Shown here piece after piece: positions 46,507 through 59,100 of a DNA stretch of 64,000 bases. A program made the translations under genes and the position numbers. The notes beneath the pieces were generated by a model. It did not search any database. It was given only the letters and a program-made list of their open reading frames with translations, and was not told where the DNA came from. The stretch's first letter is position 1, and every line of letters starts with the position of its first letter. The stretch spans positions 310,001 to 374,000 of the forward strand of contig NZ_JAPWKD010000034.1 of NCBI RefSeq assembly GCF_028283705.1, read 5' to 3'. The stretch comes from Pantoea sp. (lineage in GTDB: Bacteria > Pseudomonadota > Gammaproteobacteria > Enterobacterales > Enterobacteriaceae).

Positions 46507-48483
46507 ATGTCTGACGACATGAAGAATATCAAGGGTTCGTCAGCAGGCGAACAGGGTGTACTCCGCTCCATGCAGGAGGTGGCGATGAACGACCAGGAAG
46601 CGAGCAGAATGCTGCGCACCTACAATATTGCCTGGTGGGGCAATAACTATTATGACGTGAACGAACTGGGTCACATCAGCGTGTGCCCGGATCCGGACAT
46701 GCCGGAAGTTCGTGTCGATCTCGCTAAGCTGGTGAAAGAACGTGAAGCGGATGGTCAGCGTCTGCCTGCGTTATTCTGCTTCCCGCAGATTCTGCAACAT
46801 CGCCTGCGTTCGATTAACGGTGCCTTTAAACGCGCGCGTGAATCTTATGGCTATAAAGGTGATTACTTCCTGGTTTATCCGATCAAGGTTAACCAGCACA
46901 AACGTGTGATCGAATCGCTGGTTAACTCCGGCGAGCCGCTGGGCCTGGAAGCGGGTTCCAAAGCGGAGCTGATGGCGGTACTGGCACACGCCGGTAAGAC
47001 GCGTACGGTTATCGTCTGTAACGGCTATAAAGATCGCGAATATATTCGCCTGGCGCTGATTGGTGAGAAGCTCGGTCATAAAGTTTACCTGGTACTCGAA
47101 AAGATGACCGAGGTGCGACTGGTGCTGGAAGAAGCCGAACGTCTCAATGTGGTGCCGCGTCTGGGTATCCGCGCGCGCCTGGCGTCACAGGGTTCCGGTA
47201 AATGGCAGTCGAGCGGTGGTGAGAAATCTAAGTTTGGTCTGGCGGCTTCGCAGGTATTGCAGCTGGTTGAGATCATGCGTAAGGCCGGCCGTATCGACAG
47301 CCTGCAACTGCTGCATTTCCATCTTGGTTCACAGATGGCCAACATTCGCGATATCGCCACCGGTGTGCGCGAATCGGCACGCTTCTATGTCGAACTGGCG
47401 AAGCTGGGCGTCAACATTAAATGTTTCGATGTGGGTGGCGGTCTCGGGGTGGATTACGAAGGGACGCGCTCGCAGTCGGATTGTTCGGTTAACTATGGCC
47501 TGAATGAATACGCCAATAACGTGATCTGGGCGATTGGTGATGCCTGTGAAGAAAATGGCCTGGAGCATCCGACGGTGATTACCGAATCCGGTCGTGCGGT
47601 GACTGCGCACCATACGGTGCTGGTTTCCAACATTATTGGGGTCGAACGTAACGAATTCAGCACGCCGGTCGCGCCGGATGTTGATGCACCGCGTCCAATC
47701 CAAAGTATGTGGGATACCTGGCAGGAGATGCACGAACCTAACGTGCGTCGTTCGCTGCGTGAGTGGCTGCATGACAGCCAGATGGACCTGTTCGACATCC
47801 ACACCGGTTATTCTTCGGGTACTTATGATCTGCGCCAGCGCGCCTGGGCCGAGCAGTTGTATCTCAGCATCTGTCATTATATTCAGCAGCATCTCGATCC
47901 GAGCAATCGTGCACATCGCCCGATTATCGATGAGTTGCAGGAGCGTATGGCAGACAAGATTTATGTCAACTTCTCACTGTTCCAGTCGATGCCGGATGCA
48001 TGGGGTATCGATCAGCTGTTCCCGGTACTGCCGCTGGAAGGGCTGAACAAAATGCCGCAGCGCCGTGCGGTGTTGCTCGATATCACCTGTGACTCCGATG
48101 GCACCATCGATCACTATGTCGACGGTGATGGCATAGCCACCACCATGCCGATGCCGGAATACGATATCGACAACCCGCCAATGCTGGGCTTCTTTATGGT
48201 TGGGGCCTATCAGGAAATCCTGGGCAACATGCATAACCTGTTTGGTGATACAGAAGCCGTGGATGTGTTTGCCTTCCCGGATGGCAGTGTCGAAGTTCAG
48301 CTGTCAGATGAAGGTGATACCGTCGCCGATATGCTGCAATATGTTCAGCTGAACCCGGCTGAACTGATGACGTTGTTCCGCAATCAGGTGAAGCAGACCG
48401 ATATCGACGAAGAACTGCGTGCGCAGTTCCTTGAAGAGTTCGAAAGCGGGCTGTATGGCTATACCTATCTTGAAGACGAATAA
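46507..48483 (+). CDS. speA: Biosynthetic arginine decarboxylase
   Basis: A 658-residue PLP-dependent enzyme making agmatine from arginine, exactly E. coli SpeA length from the start [21 protein letters not shown] lies 6 bp upstream. The PLP Lys is Lys127 in PIKVNQHK. Further motifs are [16 protein letters not shown] near 265-280, [10 protein letters not shown] near 311-320 and CDSDG in the C-terminal domain. A terminator follows at once, and speB (agmatinase), which follows speA in E. coli, is not in this window. Confidence 0.96.
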   Translation: MSDDMKNIKGSSAGEQGVLRSMQEVAMNDQEASRMLRTYNIAWWGNNYYDVNELGHISVCPDPDMPEVRVDLAKLVKEREADGQRLPALFCFPQILQHRLRSINGAFKRARESYGYKGDYFLVYPIKVNQHKRVIESLVNSGEPLGLEAGSKAELMAVLAHAGKTRTVIVCNGYKDREYIRLALIGEKLGHKVYLVLEKMTEVRLVLEEAERLNVVPRLGIRARLASQGSGKWQSSGGEKSKFGLAASQVLQLVEIMRKAGRIDSLQLLHFHLGSQMANIRDIATGVRESARFYVELAKLGVNIKCFDVGGGLGVDYEGTRSQSDCSVNYGLNEYANNVIWAIGDACEENGLEHPTVITESGRAVTAHHTVLVSNIIGVERNEFSTPVAPDVDAPRPIQSMWDTWQEMHEPNVRRSLREWLHDSQMDLFDIHTGYSSGTYDLRQRAWAEQLYLSICHYIQQHLDPSNRAHRPIIDELQERMADKIYVNFSLFQSMPDAWGIDQLFPVLPLEGLNKMPQRRAVLLDITCDSDGTIDHYVDGDGIATTMPMPEYDIDNPPMLGFFMVGAYQEILGNMHNLFGDTEAVDVFAFPDGSVEVQLSDEGDTVADMLQYVQLNPAELMTLFRNQVKQTDIDEELRAQFLEEFESGLYGYTYLEDE

Positions 48484-48497
48484 TTAATCATCTCTTT

Positions 48498-48529
48498 ACC
48501 GAGCCACCCCCGTGGCTCGGTTTATTTTC
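48498..48529 (+). terminator. speA terminator
   Basis: ACCGAGCCAC and GTGGCTCGGT form a 10-bp stem with a CCCC loop, followed by TTATTTTCT. Confidence 0.9.
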
Positions 48530-49204
48530 TGCTCCGTTATTATCTCCGCTGTCATCCATCTTATTCAATTTGCGATCGTGGTCACCGTGTTAATAAACGA
48601 GATGATCAACAGGCAAGAATAAACCCTAGCTTAATAGCTATCTTATTCATTTATTTAAAAAAGCGAGGCCGCTACCTGCATGCCTTGCACGGTTATCATT
48701 ACTATCAGTATGGCTACTCTCTGTTACTAAACAGCTTTACTGTTATGTTTTATTTTTATGCATAATAAAAATTTGATCATTGGTCACACAATAATTACTC
48801 TACGTTACCTTTTTTATTTCTGGAGCTTTTAGGAAACATATGATCGCAGGTTCAATTATGGTTTTTTGATATCAGATGAGTTTTTTCTGATTTATTTTAT
48901 TTTTTTATTTTAAAAATCAATATATTAATTTGATTTTATCTTGTCGTGATGATTGGGGTGGGTACTTTGATCTAAGACTTATCTGAAACTTTGATCACGA
49001 TTCAAACAGTACCAAAAGTAAATCAATTTGAGATTTCTATTAAACGAAGCGGATGATTAGGCCTTGCCTATTTCTCAAACTGTAAGTTATACGTTAACCT
49101 TCAGTAAGGGAGTTAAGTTTTAGCGATGTTTTTCTTGCTGTTTACATGAGGGATTCTGACATTTAGATCCTGTTGGATCGTGGTGAAAGGGAGCGTTGGT
49201 GGGC
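48530..49204. promoter_or_regulatory. AT-rich non-coding interval before the EAL/adhesin locus
   Basis: 675 bp with no credible gene on either strand and composition far more AT-rich than its neighbours, especially 48600-49040. It likely carries the promoter of the EAL gene and is suited to H-NS binding. No tRNA gene, integrase or insertion sequence is visible. Confidence 0.6.
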
Positions 49205-49960
49205 ATGCAACAGCAATACGTCTTCATATTGGAACCGGTATACGGTTTATCAGGCAAGCTGATTGCCTGGGAATTGCTGACGCGTTTTGCCGATGATGCC
49301 GATATTAACCATGAGCGTAACTCAGCCAGAGCCCCTGTTTTTTTCAGCCACTTATCGGTGGATGAGAAATGGCAGATATTCCTGTTGCAGATTGAACACC
49401 TTGAAAAACTTTATCGCGAAGGTTTCCAGCAGATCATTAGCGTAAACATTAACAGGGATATTGTAACCTGCATCTTCACTGATGAGGGCATCCAGCAAAA
49501 ACTGGCGCTATTACCCTTTTTTCGCTTCGAAATATCGGCCTTTTTCATTGCCCGTTATACGCGTGCAGATCTGTTGATTTTAAAAGGTTTGGCGAAATTA
49601 GCCCCTTTATGGCTCGATGATTTTGGTCCGGGATATTCCAATCTAACCATGATGAGTAGCGGAATATTTGAATGCGTCAAGATCGACAAGGCTTTTTTCT
49701 GGAAATATGGCGAAAATCACATATTTGACATTCTGTTAGGCCATCTCAACGATTTATGCAGTGGCGTCATTGTTGAGGGGGTAGAAACTCAACGCCATGT
49801 TGAACTACTGGCAAATAAAGCTATATACGGCATGCAGGGATACCTCTGGAATGGCGTTTATCTTGATGATTTTATTGATAAGTCATGGAGAGGTTCTGGT
49901 TCGGAAAACCTTTCTGGAAAACAGATATGCCAAAAAAAGAGTTTAAGGAGTTTCATGTAG
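49205..49960 (+). CDS. Stand-alone EAL-domain protein (predicted c-di-GMP phosphodiesterase)
   Basis: A 251-residue EAL domain without GGDEF, PAS or membrane segments. Key residues appear to be kept: Glu23 in WELLTR (the EAL position reads ELL), Asn in SVNIN near 79-83, Glu109 in FEIS, Asp138-Asp139 in LDDFGPG, Lys159 in VKID, Glu191 in EGVET and Gln211 in MQGY. It could therefore hydrolyse c-di-GMP, though short EAL proteins such as YdiV have become protein-binding regulators. ATG 49205 is used; GTG at 49199 has a better-spaced GGGAG and is possible. It lies just upstream of the giant adhesin gene, so local control of biofilm adhesion is a natural inference. Confidence 0.85.
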   Translation: MQQQYVFILEPVYGLSGKLIAWELLTRFADDADINHERNSARAPVFFSHLSVDEKWQIFLLQIEHLEKLYREGFQQIISVNINRDIVTCIFTDEGIQQKLALLPFFRFEISAFFIARYTRADLLILKGLAKLAPLWLDDFGPGYSNLTMMSSGIFECVKIDKAFFWKYGENHIFDILLGHLNDLCSGVIVEGVETQRHVELLANKAIYGMQGYLWNGVYLDDFIDKSWRGSGSENLSGKQICQKKSLRSFM

Positions 49961-50109
49961 TTCGCATTTTGCCAATCAATAAAAAAGACATTTTCCCCGT
50001 TGTCATTTTAAGAAATAAAACGTCCCCATTACCAGGATGGCGGCTTAACAAGGCTCAGTACGATTTCATCATCAGCATGTTTGAGGTCGTCAAAGAGAGA
50101 AGTGAATAA
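49927..50109 (+). CDS. Small protein of unknown function between EAL gene and adhesin
   Basis: A 60-residue reading frame, starting MPKKEFKEFHVVRILPINKK and ending FEVVKERSE, basic at the start and otherwise soluble. It overlaps the 3' end of the EAL gene by 34 bp in another frame and has GGAAAA before the ATG. No family is recognised. The overlap and position suggest that it is translated with the EAL gene; it could be an adaptor or regulator for that protein or for the adhesin. It might also be chance, but its composition looks protein-like. Confidence 0.55.
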   Translation: MPKKEFKEFHVVRILPINKKDIFPVVILRNKTSPLPGWRLNKAQYDFIISMFEVVKERSE

Positions 50110-50196
50110 CCAAAAGCGTATTCACTGGTGAGACCGGGATCTGCGGATTTCGGGCGTTTTCATGGATTCTGATAACCTTCGGTGGAATATAGAGAA

Positions 50197-53100
50197 ATGA
50201 ATAATATCTCAGTCACGCCTAAAGGAGGCACCATCGCGTCGGTGCTGAATGGCAACAATATCACGTTGACCTCTCCGAGTGTGGTTCAGCTCAAACTTGA
50301 AAAGTCAGATATTAAATCCTACACACGCAACGGTAATGATCTTATTGTCACCACGAAATCGGGTGAAGTTGTTGTTATTCATAATTTTTACGGTCCAAAT
50401 GGCGAGAGCGACCTGGTATTGCAGGACCACAATGGAGCATTGTGGTGGGTAGAGCATCCGGGGGAGTCTGGCTTCCAGTATGTGAGTATCGACAGCACCG
50501 ATGGGTTGTTGGCGGAAAACACCACACATGACGGTGCGATTGCCGCCTTTGGTCTCGGTGGTGCCGCTCTGGCGGGGATTGCTGCGATGTTTGCCGGTTC
50601 CAGTAGCGGTGGCGGCGGTAGCAGCAATGCTGGCGGCGGCGATAACGGCGGCGGCGGTGACAATGGCGGTGGGGGTAACAACGGTGGTGGTGGCGGTAAC
50701 AATGGCGGTGGCGGTGGTGATACCACTGCACCGGGTGTCGCCACTAACCTGGTTCTGACAGATACCGCAGGCTCTATTCAGGGGGCTATCGCTAGCGGAT
50801 CGAGTACCGACGACACCACTCCAACCTTAAGCGGTACCGCAGAAGCGGGTAGCACGGTCAGCATTTACGACGGTAACACTCTGCTGGGTACTGTTACTGT
50901 AGGTGCCGATGGCACCTGGAGCTTCACCACACCAACGCTGGGGGATGGTTCACACAGCCTGACGACAACGGTCACTGACGCTGCTGGAAATACCAGTGCG
51001 GCATCCGATCCGATTAACTTCACCGTCGATACCGTTGCCCCGGTAGCGGCAAGTGATTTGGTGGTGACCGATAATGTCGGTGGTACACAAGGGCCACTGA
51101 CGTCTGGCAGTTCTACCGATGACAACACGCCAACCTTGAGCGGCAGGGCCGAGGCGGGTGCCACGGTCAGTATTTACGATGGCACCACGCTATTAGGAAC
51201 GGTGGTAGTTGGTTCCAACGGTGACTGGAGTTTCACGACCCCGGTGCTGAGTAATGGTAACCACAGCCTGAGCGTCACGGTGACCGATGCCGCTGGCAAC
51301 GTCAGTGCCGCCACTCCGGCTTTTGACCTCACCGTTGACGCGATCGCGCCGGCGACCAGCAGCCTGCAGGTCACTGACGACAGTGGTAGCACCCCAAGAC
51401 AACTGGGCGACGGTGCCAGCACGCATGACAATACACCGGTACTGAGCGGCCTGGCGACGGCGAACGCGGTTATCACCCTTTATGACGGTAATACGTTGCT
51501 GGGCAGCGTCGTGGCAGGCAGTGACGGCCAATGGGTGTTTACGCCAACCGTACTGGCTGATGGATCGCATAGCTTCCATGCCATCATCACTGATGCTCAG
51601 GGTAATCAGACTGACTCCAACACCATTATCATCAACATCGATACGGTGGCACCGGAAGCCGCCGGTGATTTGCATCTCAGCAACAACGACGGCAGTACGA
51701 TAGTTCCGGTTCCTGCGGGCAGTTCGACCAACGATACCACCCCGTTACTGACAGGGACCGCTGAACCAGGCAGTACAGTCACCATTTCGGATGGGACCAC
51801 GGTACTCGGCACGGCGGTTGTGGGGAGTGACGGTAACTGGATCTTCACTACCCCGACTTTGGGTGAGGGCCAGCACAGCCTGACCACCACCGTCACCGAT
51901 CCGGCGGGCAATACCAGCCCGGCGTCCGATCCCATCAACTTTACTGTAGATACCACACCTCCTGCGGCAGCCAGCGGGCTGACGGTAACGGATAATGTGG
52001 GTGATAGCCAGGGGGCGTTGACTTCCGGAGAGGCGACGGACGACAACACGCCAACGCTGAGCGGTCAGGCGGAACCGAACAGTCTGATCAGTATTTATGA
52101 CGGCACCACGCTGTTGGGGAATGCGACTACTGACGTTAACGGAAACTGGAGCTTTACCACCCCGGCGCTGACCAATGGCAATCATAGCCTGACGGTGACG
52201 GTGACGGACAACGCCGGTAATGTGAGTGCAGCAACCCCGGCATTTGTGGTTGACGTGAATGCCGGTGTGCCACCAGCCACCAGTTCTCTGGAGGTGACGA
52301 ACGACAACGGCAACACTCTGGAGCAACTGAGCAACGGAGCCAGCACCAATGACAACACGCCGGTACTGAGCGGTCTGTCGGTTGCCAATACTCTGATCAC
52401 CCTCTATGACGGTACCACCGTATTGGGCAGCGTCACCGCAGACAGTAACGGGCAGTGGAGCTTTACCCCGACGGCGCTGGCAGATGGTGCTCATGCCTTC
52501 CATGCCACCAGCACGGACGGCACTGGCAACATCACCGATTCCATCACCATCAATATCACCATTGATACTCAGGCACCGACGGCGGCGGGTGACTTGCAGC
52601 TCAGTAACAACGACGGTAGCACTGTCGTGCCGATTACGGCAGGAAGCGCAACGAATGACAGTTCGCCACAGCTGAGCGGAACGGCTGAGCCGGGCAGCAC
52701 AGTGACTATTTCCGATGGCACCACAGTGCTGGGTACGGCCACGGTCAACCCTGATGGCAGCTGGAGCTACACCACGCCTCAGTTGACCGACGGCAGCCAC
52801 AGCCTGACTACCACGGTGACGGATGCGGCAGGCAATACCAGTCCGGCCACCGCGCCAGTCACCTTTACCGTTGACACGACACCGCCCGCCGCAGTCAGCG
52901 GCCTGGTAGTGACGGATAACGTTGGTGACAGCCAGGGACCGCTCACTTCCGGTGGTTTCAGTGATGACAACACGCCCACCCTCAGTGGTCAGGCTGAAGC
53001 GAATAGCGTTGTCAGCGTTTACGATGGCAATACTTTGCTGGGCACCGTTACCGTGGGCAGTGATGGCAGCTGGAGCTTTACACCAGATGCGCTGACCAAC

Positions 53101-56100
53101 GGCAGCCACAGCCTGACCGCCACCGTGACCGATGCGGCAGGTAATGTCAGCCCGGCGACCACCCCGTTCAACGTGACCATCAATGCCGACCTGCCGCCAG
53201 CCACCAGCTCGTTGCAGGTGACAGATGACACGGGCAACACACTGGTACAGTTGAGTGACGGTGATTTTACCCACGACAGCACACCAGTGCTCAGTGGTCT
53301 GTCGGGTGCTAACAACCTGATCACCCTGTATGACGGCACCACGGTGCTGGGCAGCGTAACCGCAGACGGTAATGGTCAATGGGTCTTTACACCAACCGCG
53401 CTGGCTGATGGTGCGCACGCGTTTCATGCCAGCATCACCGATATCAATGGCAATGTGACCGACTCCGCAACCATTAATATCACTATTGATACGGTAGCAA
53501 CGGGGGCCGCAGCTGGGTTGCAGCTCAGCAATGACGAAAGCGGTACGCCAGTTCCGATCGAACCAGGCAGCGCCACGAATGATAACACCCCGGTGCTGAG
53601 CGGTAGCGCCGAACCGAACTCCATCGTATCAATCCTTGATGGTGACACTTTGCTGGGCACCACAACGGTGGATACCAATGGTAACTGGAGCTTCACGTTA
53701 CCCACCCTGACCGAAGGCGAGCATAGCCTGACCACCACGGTAACCGACCAGGCGGGTAATATCAGTGATCCATCCAGTCCCTTTGTGTTCACCGTGGATA
53801 CCACCCCGCCAGCGGCTGCTGACAATGTTCAACTGAGCAACGACTCAAGCGGCACCCCGGTACCGATCACCTCCGGTGCCACCAATGACACCACCCCGGT
53901 ATTGAGTGGTACGGCTGAGCCGGGCAGTACCGTGACCGTCTCTGATGGCAGCACGGTGCTGGGCACCACCACGACGGATAGCGACGGTAACTGGAGTTTC
54001 ACCACCCCGACGCTGGATCAGGGCGATCATAGTCTGACCACTACGGTCACCGATCCGGCAGGCAACACCGGTCCGGCCACTACCCCGATTGTGGTGAATG
54101 TTGATACCACCGCACCGGATGCTGCCACCGGGCTGCAACTCAGCAATGATTTGACGGGCACCCCAGTGCCGATTGCGGATGGTGGCGTTACCAACGATAC
54201 CACGCCGGTATTGAGTGGCACGGCAGAGCCGGGCAGCACCGTGACTGTCTCTGACGGCAGCACCGTACTGGGTACGGCAACGGTAGGCAGCGACGGTAAC
54301 TGGAGCTTTACCACCACGCCATTGGGTGAGGGTGACCACAGCCTGACCGCCACCGTCACCGATCCGGCGGGTAATACCAGTGCCGCTTCAGATCCGGTCT
54401 CCGTGACCATTGATACCACCGCCCCGGCGGTGGCGGGCGATGTGCTGCTGAGTAATGATACCAGCGGCACACCCGTCGCTATTGCCGCAGGGGGAGCGAC
54501 TAACGACACCACGCCAGTACTGAGCGGCACCGCCGATCCGGGCACTACCGTGACGGTTGCTGACAATGGCTCGGTGCTGGGTACGGCCACCGTTGATAAC
54601 GACGGCAACTGGAGCTTCACCACGCCGGAACTGGGCGAGGGGGCGCACAGCCTGACGGCTACCGTGACCGATCCGGCAGGAAACACCAGTCCACCGTCTG
54701 CGGCGATTGAGTTCACCGTTGATACAACGGCTCCAGCGGCGGCGACAGGCTTGCAGCTCAGTAACGACGAGAGTGGTACCTCCATCCCGATTGCCGCAGG
54801 CGGCACCACCAACGACACCACGCCGGTGTTAAGTGGCAGCGCAGAACCGGGCAGTACCGTTACGATTGCCGATGGCGCTAACGTGCTGGGTTCGGCAGTT
54901 GTAGATGGCAACGGTAACTGGAGCTTCACCACCCCGGCGCTGGATGAGGGTGATCACAGCCTCACGGCCACGGTAACCGATGCGGCCGGTAACACGGGAG
55001 CAGCCTCGGACCCGATTGCGGTCACCATCGATACCACCGCTCCGGCAGCGGCAGCGGATCTGCTGCTGAGTAATGACTCCAGCGGCTCATCCGTCCCGAT
55101 CACCTCCGGTGCGACCAACGATACCACGCCAGTGTTAAGTGGCACTGCCGAGGCGGGCAGCACTGTCACGGTCTCCGACGGCAGCGTGGTGTTGGGTACG
55201 GCAACTGTGGATAATGCCGGCAACTGGAGCTTCACCACGCCGGAACTGAGCGAAGGCTCACACAGCCTGACCACCACCGTGACCGATCCGGCAGGTAACA
55301 TCAGCGTCACTTCCGATCCGGTGGCGTTTACGGTGGATACTCAGCCGCCAGCGGCGGCGACCGGCCTGCAATTGAGCAATGATACCAGCGGTACTCCGGT
55401 GCTGATTGCCGCAGGTGGCGCGACCAACGACACCACGCCGGTGTTGAGTGGAACTGCCGAACCGGGCAGCACGGTCACGGTTTCCGATGGCACTAACGTG
55501 CTGGGCACGGCAACGGTAGATGGCGATGGTAACTGGAGCTTCACCACCCCGGCGCTGGACGAAGGCGATCACAGCCTGACCACCACCGTGACGGATGCGG
55601 CAGGTAACGTTGGCCCGGTTTCGGATCCCATCGCTGTCACCATTGATACCACCGCCCCGGCAGTTGCCGATAATCTGCAACTCAGTAACGACAACAGCGG
55701 AGCACTGGTGCCGATTACCACGGGTGCGACCAACGATACCACCCCGGTATTGAGCGGAACCGCCGAAGCGGGCAGCACCGTAACCGTTTCCGATGGTACT
55801 AACGTGCTGGGTACTGCCATTGTCGATAGCGATGGTAACTGGAGTTTTACCACCCCGGCGCTGGATCAGGGCGATCACAGCCTGACCACCACCGTCACCG
55901 ATCCGGCAGGGAATACCGGTACGGCTTCCGATCCGATCCTTCTGACGGTGGACACCACGGCTCCGGATCCGGTTACCAATCTGACGGCGACCAATGACAA
56001 TGGTGATACGCTGAACGGCCTGACCAATGACAGCACCCCAACGCTGAGCGGTACGGCAGAAGCGGGCAGTATCATCAGCATTTATGACAATATGGCGCTG

Positions 56101-59100
56101 ATCGGTACGGTTCTGGCGGATGCCACTACCGGCGCATGGAGTGTCACACTACAGACGTTGACTGATGGCGATCACAACCTGATGGTCACCGAAACCGATC
56201 CGGCCGGTAATATCAGCGCACCAAGCAATATGGTGGCGTTGACGGTGGATACCACCGCACCTGACGCAGCGGATTTTGCGCTCAACAACAACAACAACGG
56301 CAGTACGGAAATTCCGATTGCCAATGGTGGCATCACCAATGACAACTCACCGGTATTAAGTGGTACCACCGAGCCGAATAGCCTGATCACCATTTATGAC
56401 GGCACAGATGCGATTGGCAGCGTAACCACCGATGGCAGCGGCAACTGGAGTTTTATCACCACGCCATTGCCGGATGGCGACCATGCGTTGAGCATTACTG
56501 TAACTGATGCGGCAGGTAATACCGGTCCATCCTCGGCGGCGCTGAACTTCGCCATCGACACGACGGCACCGGATCCGGTGACTGACCTGGCGGTGAACAA
56601 CAACGAAGGCAGTACGCTGGTGCCGATCACCGAAGGTAACCTTACCAACGATGCGACACCAGAGCTGACCGGTACCGCTGAAGCAGGCAGCATCGTTAGC
56701 ATCTATGACGGCAACACCCTGCTCGGCACCACGTCCGCCGGGGCGGATGGCAGCTGGACCTTTATCACTTCTGAGCTGGGCCAGGGGCCGCACAGTCTGA
56801 GTGTCACCGTCAGCGATGCCGCGGGCAACACCAGTGCCAACTCGGCCACGGTGGATTTCACCGTTGACAGTGAAGCGCCTGCGGCGGCGGATAATCTGGT
56901 GCTGACCAATGACCAGAGCGGTACAACAATCGCGGCAGGCGGTTCCACTAACGACAACACGCCAGTGCTGAGTGGTACTGCGGAAGCGAACAGTATCGTG
57001 ACCGTGTCGGATGGCAGCAACGTGCTGGGCACCGCTATCACCGATGCTGATGGTAACTGGAGTTTCACCACACCGACGTTAAATGACGGCACACATAGTC
57101 TGAGCGTGACCGTTGCGGATGTGGCGGGTAACGTCAGCGATCCGACGGCACCGATCGCGCTGACCGTGGATACCGTAGCTCCGTCTGCGGCAAGCAATTT
57201 GGCACTGACCAACGATGCAGGCACCGATCCGGTAGCGATCCCCGATGGTGGGCTGACCAACGACAACACGCCAGTGCTGAGTGGTGCAGCAGACGCGGGC
57301 AGCATTATCGTTATCTCTGATGAGAATGGCGTGCTGGGTTCCGTTATCGTCGGGGACGCAGGTACCTGGAGCTTTACTACCAGCGCGCTGGCAGATGGTT
57401 CCCATACCCTGAGCGTGACGGCAACCGATGCAGCCGGAAACGCCAGTATCCCGGCGACCATCAGCCTGGTTGTTGATGCCACCGCGCCAGACCCTGCGGC
57501 GGGCATTACGCTCAGCAACGATAACGGCACCACACCAACCGCGATCACTGACGGCAGCACCACGGGTGACAGCACGCCGTTGCTGGCTGGTACGGCAGAA
57601 GCAGGCAGCACCGTGACCATCCTGGATGGCTCGACGGTACTGGGTACCGTACTGGTGGACAGTAATGGGCAGTGGAGTTTCAACACCCCGACGCTGAGCG
57701 ATGCCTCGCACAGCCTGAGCGTGACCGTCACCGATGCGGCTGGCAACACCAGCGCGGCGTCGACGCCGATCACCTTCACGGTGGATACCGCACAACCTGA
57801 CCCCACCAGCCTGGTCGTCAGCGATGACAACGGCACCACACCGGTTCCGCTGGCGGATGGTGCAACCACCAACGACAACACGCCGTTGCTGACCGGTACG
57901 GCAGAAGCCAGCAGCATCATCACTATCTATGATGGCACGGTGGTGATTGGTTCGGTTGCTGCTGATGGCTCCGGCAACTGGAGCTTTAGTGCACCGACGC
58001 TGACGGACGGTACCCATATCCTGAGCGCCACGGTCACCGATACGTTCGGTAACGTCAGCACCGCCTCCACTACCATCACGGTGGCGGTCGATGCGACCGC
58101 ACCGGAACCGGTGAGCGATCTGCTGCTGCAAAACAACAACAGCACGCCTGCGGTGACCATCGCGGATGGCGGCAGTACCAACGATAACACCCCTGAGCTG
58201 AGCGGTACGGCGGAAGCAAACAGCATCGTCACGGTCTATGATGGCACGACGTTGCTGGGATCGGTGGCAGCAGATGGCTCCGGCAACTGGAGCTACGTCA
58301 CCTCGACCTTGTCGAATGCGACCCATACGTTAAATGTCACCGTCACCGACGAGGCAGGCAACGTCAGTTCAACCACATCCGTCACCGTTACGGTGAACAA
58401 CGTCGTGCCTGATCCGGTCAGTAACTTCGCTATTTATGACAACGACGGTACCACGCCGGTGCTGGTGGCAAATAATGGCTCGACCGACGATAACACGCCG
58501 GTGCTGCGCGGTAACGCGGCGGCCGGGGATACCATCAATATCTTCCAGGATGGCACCTTAATTGGCACCACGACGGTGGCGGATAACGGTACCTGGCGTT
58601 TTGAAACGACCGCACTGACTGACGGTCTCTACACTTATGCGGTATCAGTGACCGATGCGGCGGGTAATACCAGCGCATTGTCTGCGGACTACACCGTGAC
58701 CATCGATACCATCGCGCCGGGTGCGGTGAACGATCTGGTGGTGACGGACGATGCCGGTGCGCAGACCGGTGAGCTGACCAGTGGCGACACCACGGATGAC
58801 AACACGCCTACGTTGAGCGGTAGCGCGGCGACCGGTGATGTGGTTTCCATCTACGATGGCACCACGTTGCTTGGCACCGTCACGGCTGCGGCAGGGGCAT
58901 GGAGCTTTACGCCTGCGGCCCTGAGTAATGGCAACCATAGCTTCACCGTCACCGTGACGGATCCGGCAGGGAACGTCAGTGCGGTCTCATCGCCAGCGTT
59001 TGATCTCATCATCAGCGCCGGACAACCGCCAGCCACCAGTACGCTGGAAATTACCGACGATAGCGGCAGTACTCTGGTACAGCTGTCCAATGGTGCCGAT

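Noticed and set aside
48772-48788. CRP-like site in the AT-rich interval
   Set aside because: Only the TCACA half fits; the other half is out of spacing.
50375-50758. Pro-rich and His/Arg-rich minus-strand frames
   Set aside because: They are the complement of the Gly-rich linker of the adhesin, not genes.
51745-53427. Long open frame (560 codons) on the minus strand
   Set aside because: It is antisense to the adhesin repeats. Repeats of biased codon use keep the opposite strand open too; its product is low-complexity and copies the repeat period.
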